Source: JACMLD01 sp040004415 (lineage in GTDB: Bacteria > Bacteroidota > Bacteroidia > Chitinophagales > Chitinophagaceae). From it: a stretch of DNA of 6,908 nucleotides. A program made the translations under genes and the position numbers. The notes beneath the pieces were generated by a model. It had not been told where the DNA came from. It searched no databases and saw only the letters and a program-made list of their open reading frames with translations. This document shows positions 1 through 6,475 of the stretch, one piece after another (position 1 is the first letter of the stretch; every line of letters starts with the position of its first letter). The stretch spans positions 1 to 6,908 of the forward strand of contig JBDUAY010000319.1 in NCBI GenBank assembly GCA_040004415.1, read 5' to 3'.

Positions 1-9
1 CTCTCTCCG
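1..9 (+). tRNA. Probable 3' end of a tRNA-Ser gene (partial)
   Basis: The window opens with CTCTCTCCG. This matches the 3' acceptor strand (TCTCTCC) plus the G discriminator base usual in bacterial tRNA-Ser whose 5' end reads GGAGAGA. CCA is not encoded next, which is common in Bacteroidota. A strong terminator about 40 bases downstream and an integrase remnant beyond it fit a tRNA gene end used as an attachment site. Only nine bases are visible, so this rests on short similarity and context and could be chance. Confidence 0.4.
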
Positions 10-48
10 CTGATAACCTCTTTTTTAGGTAAAAACAAATAAGTTAAG

Positions 49-78
49 CCTGCAAAACATTGATTTGCAGGTTTTTTT
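49..78 (+). terminator. Rho-independent terminator
   Basis: A perfect 8-base-pair stem, CCTGCAAA (49-56) and TTTGCAGG (64-71), encloses a 7-base loop and is followed at once by seven T residues (72-78). The T tract lies on the + strand side, so it ends transcription coming from the left, presumably the tRNA-Ser gene or a transcript containing it. Confidence 0.9.
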
Positions 79-129
79 GTTTTTATGCATGCCAGCATTT
101 ACTCCTCCTTATCGCCTATTTAGGTCGAG

Positions 130-192
130 TAATTAATGGAGTTGCCTTCACTTTACAAAAGACTCCACAAACTTTACTCAAGCCATTAATTA
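130..192. repeat. Long inverted repeat upstream of the integrase remnant
   Basis: TAATTAATGG (130-139) and CCATTAATTA (183-192) are exact reverse complements, 10 of 10, separated by 43 bases. Within the loop a second short pair, GGAGT (138-142) and ACTCC (162-166), overlaps the left arm, and ACTTTAC occurs twice (150-156 and 171-177), exactly 21 bases apart. No T run follows, so it is not a simple terminator. Lying between the putative tRNA end and the integrase start, it could be a recombinase or excisionase binding region. That role is inference. Confidence 0.5.
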
Positions 193-270
193 TTAACGTT
201 TTATAGGAAAACAAGTGCCCGGTGACAAACTCTCCTGAAGAGTCTCCGCACTATTTTTATACTTCTAAAA

Positions 271-1136
271 ATGATTAAAATGGAAAGGAGTTTCAGCATT
301 TATTTTCACTTAAAAAAAGCCAAAAATGAAAAGCAATTAGAGCGGCTGATCTATTTAAAAGTAACGGTTAATGGCGCGTTTTGCGAAGTCAGTACCAAGA
401 GAAAATGTGAACCTTCAAAATGGAATGTTGCTGCCGGACGTGTAGTTGGTAAAACAGACGCCGCCAAATCCATCAACAGTTACCTGGATGTGTTGCAACG
501 CAAAGTATACGATTACAGAAAACAACTATTTGATGAAGACAAGCCATTGAATGCGGGCAACATCAAAATGCTTCTGCAGGGCCGTGAAATAAACCGGCCC
601 AAACATATGCTGATGGAAATCTTCAAACAGCATAATGATCAAATAAAGGCATTGGTTGGTCGGGAGTATGCGGCTGGTACACTGGAACGTTACGTGACTT
701 CTTATCAGCATACACTGAATTTTTTGCAATGGAAATACCAAATGAAGGACATGGACATCATTAAACTGAATTATGAATTCATGGCCGCTTATTAATTTTG
801 GCTCAAGATGGTCCGCAAATGTGATCATAATTCGACAATGAAATACCTGGCTAATTTTAAAAAGATTGTTATTTGTTGCCTAAAGAATGGCTGGTTAAAG
901 CAAGATCCTTTTATCGGATTTAAGCTTACCAAAGAGAAGTAGAACGAATAGCTTTAACAGATGCAGAAGTGGAGCGAATTGCTAGCGACAATTTACCGAT
1001 CGAACGCACCACGCTGGTTAGAGATCTATTTATTTTCAGTTGTTACACTAGCCTCGCTTACGCAAACATTCAGAAATTAAAGCGTTCGGATATAGTAATG
1101 GGTAAACAAAATGAGCTAAGATTAGTTAGTAAGTAA
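271..1136 (+). pseudogene. Broken Bacteroidetes-type tyrosine recombinase (integrase)
   Basis: An intact relative would be a site-specific recombinase inserting or excising a mobile element. The reading frame starts at ATG 271 (or ATG 280) and gives an N-terminal arm DNA-binding domain (about residues 6-90, SIYFHLKKAK through STKRKCEPSKWN) and a SAM-like core-binding domain (about 107-215, with ALVGREYAAGTLERY and FLQWKYQMKD). Codon TAA at 793-795 sits where relatives have Glu (Y-E-F-W-L-K), so a single GAA to TAA change explains it. The same frame then continues as FWLKMVRKCDHN to KLTK. One base appears lost in the A run at 931-933, and the +2 frame continues as REVERIALTDAEVERIA and FSCYTSLAYANIQKLKR, the start of the catalytic domain, to a stop at 1134-1136. 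About 287 codons remain of the usual 400 or so; the H-x-x-R box and catalytic Tyr are absent. Not functional. Confidence 0.9.
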
Positions 1137-1237
1137 AAGCCCTCATGGCTGTCTATATTTAAACCATACAATAATAATAATAGACCCTGAGATTTCAACT
1201 TTGAAGACATATTTTGTTTTTAGCATAAAATGCAGTT

Positions 1238-2026
1238 ATGACTATGCCACCAGCATGTTTTTCCATTACCATCGTTATTTTGGGCCTTATTATATATTCT
1301 CTAATTAAAAAAAAGCAACCGCTATCTCAACCTGTTACAGACGTTGAAAGAAAAATCCTTTTGGAACATGTAATTTTTTACCAGAAACTATCCGCACAGG
1401 AGAAATTGCGTTTTGAACAATCGCTTCGGCAATTTTTACAAAGTGTGCAGATAACGGGGGTTAAAATAACCGTTGAAGATATGGACAGGGTGTTCATTGC
1501 CGCTGCAGCTATTATTCCCATTTTTGCATTTAAAAACTGGCAATACAACAATGTCCATGAAATTTTATTGTATCCGGGGTCTTTTGATAAAGATTACCGC
1601 ATAGCTGGTATCGGACGCGACACCCTGGGGATGGTAGGTGATGGTCCGATGCAAAACGTAATGATTTTATCACGCAAAGACCTTAGAAACGGGTTTATGC
1701 TGAAAAACAGCAATTCAAATACAGCCATTCATGAATTTGTTCATTTGGCAGATAAAATGGATGGTGATACTGATGGTATGCCAGCAGCCCTTTTGCCACA
1801 TGTATATGCGCTACCCTGGCTTCAGCGAATGCACAAAGAAATACAACTCATTGAAGCGGGAGAGTCTGACATCAATTCTTACGCTGCCACAAGTGAAGCG
1901 GAATTTTTAGCCGTTACCGCGGAATATTTCTTTGAACAACCACATCTTTTGCAGCAAAAACATCCTGCACTTTTTTCGATGCTACAGCAAATATTCAATC
2001 CTTTAGCTGCAGAAAAAGCTAATTGA
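1238..2026 (+). CDS. mtfA: MtfA-like zinc metallopeptidase (family M90), membrane-anchored
   Basis: This is a 262-residue M90 peptidase homologue, close to the length of E. coli MtfA. The E. coli protein is a cytoplasmic aminopeptidase that binds the glucose repressor Mlc. The zinc motif HEFVH is at residues 165-169 in AIHEFVHLADKMDG; the likely third zinc ligand is Glu229 (in AEYFFEQP), with Glu222 as the alternative, inferred from spacing in E. coli MtfA. A hydrophobic segment at about residues 7-23, followed by KKK, looks like a single membrane anchor with the peptidase domain in the cytoplasm. The start at 1238 is preferred to ATG 1244 only by length; both have weak A/T-rich leaders. It stands alone, about 100 bases after the integrase remnant and 570 before the next gene. 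Family assignment is firm; the substrate is unknown, and regulation through Mlc should not be assumed in this lineage. Confidence 0.9.
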   Translation: MTMPPACFSITIVILGLIIYSLIKKKQPLSQPVTDVERKILLEHVIFYQKLSAQEKLRFEQSLRQFLQSVQITGVKITVEDMDRVFIAAAAIIPIFAFKNWQYNNVHEILLYPGSFDKDYRIAGIGRDTLGMVGDGPMQNVMILSRKDLRNGFMLKNSNSNTAIHEFVHLADKMDGDTDGMPAALLPHVYALPWLQRMHKEIQLIEAGESDINSYAATSEAEFLAVTAEYFFEQPHLLQQKHPALFSMLQQIFNPLAAEKAN

Positions 2027-2370
2027 CAATGTCTGTGATTTGTTTCCTGCATGGTAATTCACATTACAGCAAATAAGCGCATCATTCGTATCACGCTGTT
2101 CTGCAAATTAGCATAAAACCAGTTTGCTGAATTTATTTCCCAATTACTTGCCGACTACCCTATATCCTGTTATCCGGAACAAAGAATCTGATTATCGTAT
2201 CTATTGGCTGTCTTTAGTAAGAAGCGACCATCAACTATGATTATTACAATTTTCCTTTTAACCCATCCTGATATTATAGTAATTCTTATAGTAAGTCTGC
2301 GCACCTTACACCTATCGAAATCATAAAAAATAGAGGATACCCGATCTTTTCACACCTTTTGCGTCCGGTT

Positions 2371-2421
2371 ATGAATAATACCCAACCTGTATGAGTGTGT
2401 GAATTATGTAATATTATTCAT
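2371..2421. repeat. 10-base inverted repeat in the spacer
   Basis: ATGAATAATA (2371-2380) and TATTATTCAT (2412-2421) are exact reverse complements separated by 31 bases. The right arm lies between the two copies of the direct repeat at 2398-2434. No T tract follows, so a terminator is unlikely; a regulator site or chance in AT-rich DNA are both possible. Confidence 0.45.
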
Positions 2422-2434
2422 GAATTGTGTAATA
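2398..2434. promoter_or_regulatory. Candidate operator: two direct repeats 21 bases apart
   Basis: TGTGAATTATGTAATA (2398-2413) and CATGAATTGTGTAATA (2419-2434) agree at 13 of 16 positions and are offset by 21 bases, two helical turns, which puts both on the same face of the DNA. They lie about 160 bases before the PRC-barrel start and ahead of a possible transcription start region. A regulator binding here as a tandem pair is inference. Confidence 0.35.
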
Positions 2435-2594
2435 GTTGAGGACTATTAAATACGACCTTTGTTTATCCTCTATTGCGACCTCTTAATCATGCGATCCAGT
2501 TATGCCAATAATATGCGAAGGCATGTCAGGTGAAAACAGTAATCTCCATCTAGACATTTACAATTTTAAATTTTTACAACAAAAAAATAACCAT

Positions 2595-3329
2595 ATGCTA
2601 AGAAATATTAAAAGCCTGATTGGGTACAGCATGGGCGCAAATGACGGAGAAATTGGTAAAGTGGAGGAATTCTATTTTGACGACAATACCTGGCACGTTC
2701 GGTACATGGTTGTAAAAACGGGCAGCTGGCTGTTTGGCCGCTCGGTCCTTATTTCACCTGAGGCGCTAAAAACCATTAACATGGGAAGAAAGGACTTTCC
2801 CGTTAATCTGACTAAAGAACAAATCAGCAATAGTCCGGATACGGACCTGCACAAGCCAGTTTCGCACCAGCATGAAATTGCTTTATACGAACATTATGCC
2901 TGGCAACCTTACTGGGCAAGTGGATTTTATGCAGGCGGCCAATGGGGCGTGATGCCGGCGGCACCACTTTTTGATGAAAGAATATCAAAAGGCAACGAAA
3001 ATGCTGCAATACAAAGAGAAAATAACGATGTGCATTTGCGAAGTACCGATCGTATTACAGGTTATCACATTCATGCAGTCGATGGGAAAATTGGCCATAT
3101 ATGCGATTTTATTATTGATGACGGATCCTGGCAGGTTTCAGACATTGTTGTAGATACGCACAACTGGGTTGGTGGAAAAAAAATGCTGGTTCCGGTAAAA
3201 CATATAAAGAAGATTAACTGGGAAGAATCGCAGGTAATGCTAGGTATCTCAAAAGCAGCGTTAAAAGACTGCGAATTGTTTGACGAGGCTAACTATGATC
3301 TGTCCGAAAATGAATCTGTGCATTCTTAG
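2595..3329 (+). CDS. Two-domain PRC-barrel protein
   Basis: This 244-residue protein has two PRC-barrel domains, small beta-barrels found in photosynthetic reaction centre H subunits, RimM and many stress-associated proteins. Domain 1 spans about residues 4-75 (IGYSMGANDGEIGKVEEFYF, then WHVRYMVVKTGSWL). Domain 2 spans about 152-225 (ITGYHIHAVDGKIGHICDFI, then SWQVSDIVVDT and KKMLVPVKHIKKI). They are joined by a Tyr/Trp/His-rich linker (PVSHQHEIALYEHYAWQPYW) characteristic of this two-domain family. No signal peptide or membrane segment is evident, so it is probably cytoplasmic. The start at 2595 was chosen over the in-frame ATG at 2502 because family members begin MLR-I, directly before domain 1, and because an A-rich leader typical of Bacteroidota precedes it. 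It is followed after 74 bases by the PPK2 gene. The biochemical role is not known. Confidence 0.88.
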   Translation: MLRNIKSLIGYSMGANDGEIGKVEEFYFDDNTWHVRYMVVKTGSWLFGRSVLISPEALKTINMGRKDFPVNLTKEQISNSPDTDLHKPVSHQHEIALYEHYAWQPYWASGFYAGGQWGVMPAAPLFDERISKGNENAAIQRENNDVHLRSTDRITGYHIHAVDGKIGHICDFIIDDGSWQVSDIVVDTHNWVGGKKMLVPVKHIKKINWEESQVMLGISKAALKDCELFDEANYDLSENESVHS

Positions 3330-3403
3330 GAAGTAGAGGAAAAAATGTTGTAAAAAGCCGCTCAATTCACTTTATACTGCAATAACAGCAAAGGTAAAAT
3401 ATT

Positions 3404-4177
3404 ATGGCGCAGGATGACCAAGACACAAAAAGAAGAAAAAAGAAAAAAACACTGCACGAGTTATATATAGAGCTGGTAAAATTACAAAAGGAAATTATTG
3501 CTTCTGATATAAAGCTTTTGGTCATACTTGAAGGCCGGGATGCCGCAGGAAAAGATGGAACGGTAAAAAGAATCATCAAACACCTCAGCCCCCGCGATAC
3601 CAGGGTAGTGGCGCTGGGTAAACCTACAGACTTCCAGGAACGTGAATGGTACTTCCAACGCTACGTCTCTCATTTGCCTGCCTCCGGAGAATTTGTTCTA
3701 TTCAACCGCAGTTGGTATAACCGTTTGGGCGTTGAAAAAGTAATGGGCTTCTGTACAGACAGGCAATACAAATCATTTTTTACAGAAGTAGCCTCATTTG
3801 AAAACGGGTTGGTTGAGGCTGACTTTATTATTCTCAAATACTACCTGGACATTAGTAAAAAAGAACAGGAAAACAGGCTCGAAGATCGACGTAAAGATCC
3901 GCTGAAACAATGGAAAATAAGTCCAATCGACGAAGTTGCGCATAAGCATTGGAAAGACTATTCAGATGCGCGCGATGAAATGCTGCTGAGAACAAATTTC
4001 AAACATGCCCCGTGGTTTATTGTAAATGCAGATAATAAGCATGAAGCGCATATTGCCCTTATTACGCATCTTTTGGACAGGATGGAGTATCATAATAAGG
4101 ATAAAAAATTAGTCTCGCACAATTATGGATTGGTTGATCCGGCAACACGGGAGATCATAACAAAAAAACTTTTTTAA
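3404..4177 (+). CDS. ppk2: Polyphosphate kinase 2 family protein (PPK2, class I-like)
   Basis: PPK2 enzymes transfer phosphate between polyphosphate and nucleotides, usually making GTP or ATP from the diphosphate at the expense of polyphosphate; they act in the cytoplasm. The 257 residues cover the single-domain length. The P-loop is EGRDAAGKDGT (43-53, with Lys50 and Thr53), the Walker B region FVLFNRSWYNR (97-107), the core motif KVMGFC (112-117), and the lid module RRKDPLKQWKISP (162-174), followed by WKDYSDARDEM (183-193). Single-domain form and lid sequence suggest class I, but the K-D-G in the P-loop resembles other classes too, so nucleotide preference cannot be called. Asn101 in the Walker B strand stands where many relatives have Asp. 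A basic N-terminal patch (KRRKKKK, 9-15) might help bind polyphosphate; that is inference. Neighbours are the PRC-barrel gene and, 53 bases downstream, a SHOCT protein. Confidence 0.93.
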   Translation: MAQDDQDTKRRKKKKTLHELYIELVKLQKEIIASDIKLLVILEGRDAAGKDGTVKRIIKHLSPRDTRVVALGKPTDFQEREWYFQRYVSHLPASGEFVLFNRSWYNRLGVEKVMGFCTDRQYKSFFTEVASFENGLVEADFIILKYYLDISKKEQENRLEDRRKDPLKQWKISPIDEVAHKHWKDYSDARDEMLLRTNFKHAPWFIVNADNKHEAHIALITHLLDRMEYHNKDKKLVSHNYGLVDPATREIITKKLF

Positions 4178-4230
4178 TAAAGAGTAAAATATTGCTGACA
4201 TTATTTTCTTACTAATCAAAAATACAAATC

Positions 4231-4449
4231 ATGAATATGCATAACGGTTATTATTTCGGAGGCATGTACTTTATATGGTGGTTCGTCTGGATGGGTTTAT
4301 TATTCTGGATTTTCTTTACACCCTGGAGTATCCCCGGGGAAAGAAGAAAAAAGGATACCCCGCTTGATATTTTGCAAAAGCGATTAGCCTCCGGGGAAAT
4401 TACAAAAGAGCAATATTCCGAACATAAGAGAATTTTAGAAACGATTTAG
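4231..4449 (+). CDS. Small membrane protein with C-terminal SHOCT domain
   Basis: The 72-residue protein has one aromatic-rich membrane segment at about residues 11-30 (rich in Trp and Phe, MYFIWWFVWMGLLFWIFF), a basic juxtamembrane stretch (ERRKK), and a SHOCT domain at about 43-71 (PLDILQKRLASGEITKEQY). SHOCT is a short helical oligomerisation module found at protein termini; small membrane-SHOCT proteins are common but their function is generally unknown. The start could also be ATG 4237, six bases in. The basic flank after the helix suggests that the SHOCT end is cytoplasmic. It lies between ppk2 (53 bases upstream) and a Lys-rich gene (62 bases downstream), in the same direction, so co-transcription is plausible. 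Confidence 0.85.
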   Translation: MNMHNGYYFGGMYFIWWFVWMGLLFWIFFTPWSIPGERRKKDTPLDILQKRLASGEITKEQYSEHKRILETI

Positions 4450-4489
4450 CAAATAAAAACGGGTTATATTTTTAAATACAGCTTCACAC

Positions 4490-4510
4490 AAATTAATAAA
4501 AAATTAATAA
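4490..4510 (+). repeat. 10-base tandem repeat just before a start codon
   Basis: AAATTAATAA occurs at 4490-4499 and again at 4501-4510, a period of 11 bases, ending one base before the ATG at 4512. It makes up the A-rich leader of the Lys-rich small gene. It may be a simple slippage duplication that affects initiation; no other role is visible. Confidence 0.6.
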
Positions 4511-4511
4511 G

Positions 4512-4775
4512 ATGGCAAACAAAACAGTATTACAAAAGGACAGTAACACTAAAATAAAAACTGGTGTAAACCCAAGTGATAAAAAAGACACCAGCAATAC
4601 AATGCCTGAAAAGGTAGTGGAAAAAAAGCAAAAAAAAACCCTGAAAAAATCCTCTGCATTGCTGGCCGCTGCCGGTGAGCGAAGCGTAGTTAATGCGGTA
4701 AATGCTCATTCATCAAAAGATGTAAGAGGGTCCAGCGGCCTGGCAAATACAGGAACCATTATTTCTTATGACTAA
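4512..4775 (+). CDS. Lys-rich, probably disordered protein of unknown function
   Basis: I do not recognise this 87-residue protein. It is polar and basic, with a Lys run at about residues 36-46 (VEKKQKKTLKK), few hydrophobic residues, and no signal peptide or membrane segment. A short Ala/Leu patch (SSALLAAAGE, about 47-56) precedes a C-terminal part rich in Gly, Ser and Asn ending in GLANTGTIISYD. Most of it is likely unstructured. The compositional bias and A-rich start context, like those of its neighbours, support a real gene, as does its place in the co-directional series after the SHOCT gene. Nucleic acid or polyphosphate binding would fit the composition but is only a guess. It is followed by the spacer that precedes the ATPase operon. 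Confidence 0.65.
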   Translation: MANKTVLQKDSNTKIKTGVNPSDKKDTSNTMPEKVVEKKQKKTLKKSSALLAAAGERSVVNAVNAHSSKDVRGSSGLANTGTIISYD

Positions 4776-4948
4776 TTGTGATGGACTTTTTAAATAACAC
4801 AATTTGATTTCCAAACAAGTTAGAATCAAAATCATATTTCAAATGATCATGGTCGATTAAATCAGTCAGATGTGATTTTGTATTACAGAATAAGCTCGCC
4901 TGGATTACATCAATTTTCCGGGCCGCACGATGGGGAATCAAAATTTAA
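4776..4948 (+). promoter_or_regulatory. Leader region of the N-ATPase operon
   Basis: These 173 bases separate the Lys-rich gene from atpD. An inverted repeat, AATTGTG (4774-4780) and CACAATT (4798-4804), overlaps the end of the upstream gene; it lacks a proper T tract, so it is at best a weak terminator. The 8-base palindrome ATGATCAT is at 4843-4850. TGATTTTG (4873-4880) matches the Bacteroidota -7 motif TAnnTTTG except at one base, but I see no TTTG at the usual -33 spacing. A promoter here is likely by position, not proven by sequence. Confidence 0.35.
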
Positions 4949-6418
4949 ATGGATGTAAACTCGCAAAATATCAATACTGCAGCCCGTTATGGAAAAATTA
5001 TTTCTGTAAGGGGCAGTGTTGTTGATGTAGCTTTTGACAAGGACCTCCCACCAATCTATACCTTATTGCGATCGGGAAAAGACAAGGAAATTTCTATTGA
5101 GGTATTGTCACAACTGAACAATCATAGTGTACGTGGCATTGCATTGAACCCAACGCAGGGATTAGCAAGAGGTATGGTGGTGGAAACAGATGGAAAGGAG
5201 CTTACCGTACCGGTGGGTAAAAATATTCTGGGCAGAATGTTCGATGTTTTTGGAAATACAATCGATCATCTTGAACCGCTTCCAAAAGGCGAACGGCGCA
5301 ATATTCATCAATCGCCGCCGCCATTATCAAAAAGAGCTGTTAAGTCAGAAATTTTTGAAACAGGTATTAAAGCAATCGATGTATTGATACCCTTGGAACG
5401 TGGCGGCAAAGCTGGATTGTTTGGTGGTGCAGGTGTGGGTAAAACAGTTTTGCTAACAGAGATGATCCATAACATGGTTGGGCATAATAAAGGTGTAAGC
5501 ATGTTCTGTGGTATCGGCGAACGTTGCCGCGAAGGAAATGAATTATACAACGCCATGAATGACGCCGGACTGCTTAAAGACATGGTCATGTTGTTTGGGC
5601 AAATGAATGAACCGCCGGGTGCACGTTTTCGCGTTGGTCATGCTGCACTAACGATGGCTGAATATTTCCGGGATGATGAACACCGTGATGTCTTGTTATT
5701 AATCGATAATATTTTCCGTTTTATCCAGGCCGGAATGGAAGTGTCAGGGTTGATGGGCCAAATGCCATCGCGGCTCGGTTATCAGCCAACTATGGGAACA
5801 GAATTGTCTGAACTGGAAGAACGTATTGCCTATACTGATGCTGGTGCGATTACTTCTATCCAGGCAGTATATGTTCCCGCAGATGATCTCACAGACCCGG
5901 CTGCTGTTCATACCTTCTCGCATTTATCTGCATCCATTGCATTATCAAGAAAAAAAGCGAGTGAGGGTTTATATCCCTCGATTGACTTGCTGCAATCCAA
6001 TTCAAAAATGGCTACGCCTGGCATAATCGGTCAAAAACATTACAATCTTGCGCAGAAAATAAGGGCGACGCTTGCGCAATACGAAGAGTTGAAAGATATC
6101 ATTTCTATGCTTGGTATGGAACAGTTATCTGTTCAGGATCGCAATGTTGTAAACCGTGCAAGGAAACTGGAACGATTTCTTACGCAACCATTTTTTACAA
6201 CTGAACAATTTAGTGGCATCAAAGGAAAACAAGTTAGTTTGAAAGATGCGTTGGATGGCTGCGAACGTATCCTGGCAGATGAGTTTAAAGATTACCCGGA
6301 AAGTGCTTTTTATATGATCGGGGCAATAGATGAAGCGAAGAAGAAAGCTGGCGATACTGGTAACGCTAAAAACGATGAAATAGAAAAAGATGATAACAAA
6401 ACGGACAGGCACATATAA
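4949..6418 (+). CDS. atpD: N-ATPase beta subunit (alternative F1 ATPase, catalytic)
   Basis: This is the catalytic beta subunit of an F1 headpiece at the inner face of the membrane. The N-terminal barrel (about residues 12-85, GKIISVRGSVVDVAF, GIALNPTQGLARGM) matches N-ATPase beta subunits. The P-loop GGAGVGKT is at 159-166, the catalytic Glu191-Arg192 in GERCREG, Walker B LLLID at 249-253, VYVPADDLTDPA at 307-318, and the adenine-stacking Tyr342 in GLYPSID. An in-frame TAA directly before ATG 4949 fixes the start. At 489 residues it exceeds the usual 460-470 because of a charged tail from about 462. Oddities: Cys193 where Thr or Ser is usual, Leu347 where Pro is usual in the DPL motif, and EQLSVQD (391-397) in place of the acidic DELSEED. 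It leads the operon, 57 bases before atpC. N-ATPases are thought to hydrolyse ATP to export Na+ or H+ alongside the main ATP synthase. Confidence 0.95.
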   Translation: MDVNSQNINTAARYGKIISVRGSVVDVAFDKDLPPIYTLLRSGKDKEISIEVLSQLNNHSVRGIALNPTQGLARGMVVETDGKELTVPVGKNILGRMFDVFGNTIDHLEPLPKGERRNIHQSPPPLSKRAVKSEIFETGIKAIDVLIPLERGGKAGLFGGAGVGKTVLLTEMIHNMVGHNKGVSMFCGIGERCREGNELYNAMNDAGLLKDMVMLFGQMNEPPGARFRVGHAALTMAEYFRDDEHRDVLLLIDNIFRFIQAGMEVSGLMGQMPSRLGYQPTMGTELSELEERIAYTDAGAITSIQAVYVPADDLTDPAAVHTFSHLSASIALSRKKASEGLYPSIDLLQSNSKMATPGIIGQKHYNLAQKIRATLAQYEELKDIISMLGMEQLSVQDRNVVNRARKLERFLTQPFFTTEQFSGIKGKQVSLKDALDGCERILADEFKDYPESAFYMIGAIDEAKKKAGDTGNAKNDEIEKDDNKTDRHI

Positions 6419-6475
6419 AACCTGCTGTAAAAGAAAAAGTACCTGCCTGATAGAAACTCATTGGAAATCAATTTC

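Larger units (their letters stand above)
2027..2594. other. Long gene-free spacer
   Basis: No convincing reading frame was found on either strand; all frames have frequent stops and none resembles a known protein. An upstream ATG at 2502 is in frame with the PRC-barrel gene but the extra 31 residues do not resemble the family. The right half (2371-2434) holds an inverted repeat and a pair of direct repeats listed separately, so the promoter of the downstream gene cluster probably lies here. A 9-base direct repeat, TTATAGTAA, occurs at 2274-2282 and 2286-2294. No hairpin with a T tract was seen after mtfA, and no exact match to the Bacteroidota promoter consensus (TTTG, then TAnnTTTG). Confidence 0.6.

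Noticed and set aside
229..243. ACTCT-CCTGA-AGAGT hairpin before the integrase remnant
   Set aside because: A 5-base stem with no T tract is too short to call a terminator or operator by itself.
1168..1183. AAT triplet repeat before mtfA
   Set aside because: About four units of AAT in AT-rich intergenic DNA is ordinary low complexity.
1230..1241. Three-codon frame (Met-Gln-Leu-stop) overlapping the mtfA start
   Set aside because: Such a short frame arises easily by chance and no leader-peptide features or attenuator hairpin are seen.
2502..2594. N-terminal extension of the PRC-barrel protein from ATG 2502
   Set aside because: The extra 31 residues do not resemble the family, whose members start directly before domain 1, and the A-rich leader precedes ATG 2595.
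4171..4195. A run followed by T run at the end of ppk2 as a terminator
   Set aside because: AAAAAAACTTTTTT has no loop of workable size and no GC stem, and it lies inside the coding end; it is not a credible terminator.
4759..4941. 60-codon minus-strand frame in the leader of atpD
   Set aside because: It has no recognisable motif, overlaps the end of the Lys-rich gene and has AT-rich low-complexity composition; chance is more likely.
6461..6475. TTG start giving five more residues for atpC
   Set aside because: N-ATPase epsilon subunits begin M-x-LKILLP, which matches ATG 6476; TTG would be a rarer start.
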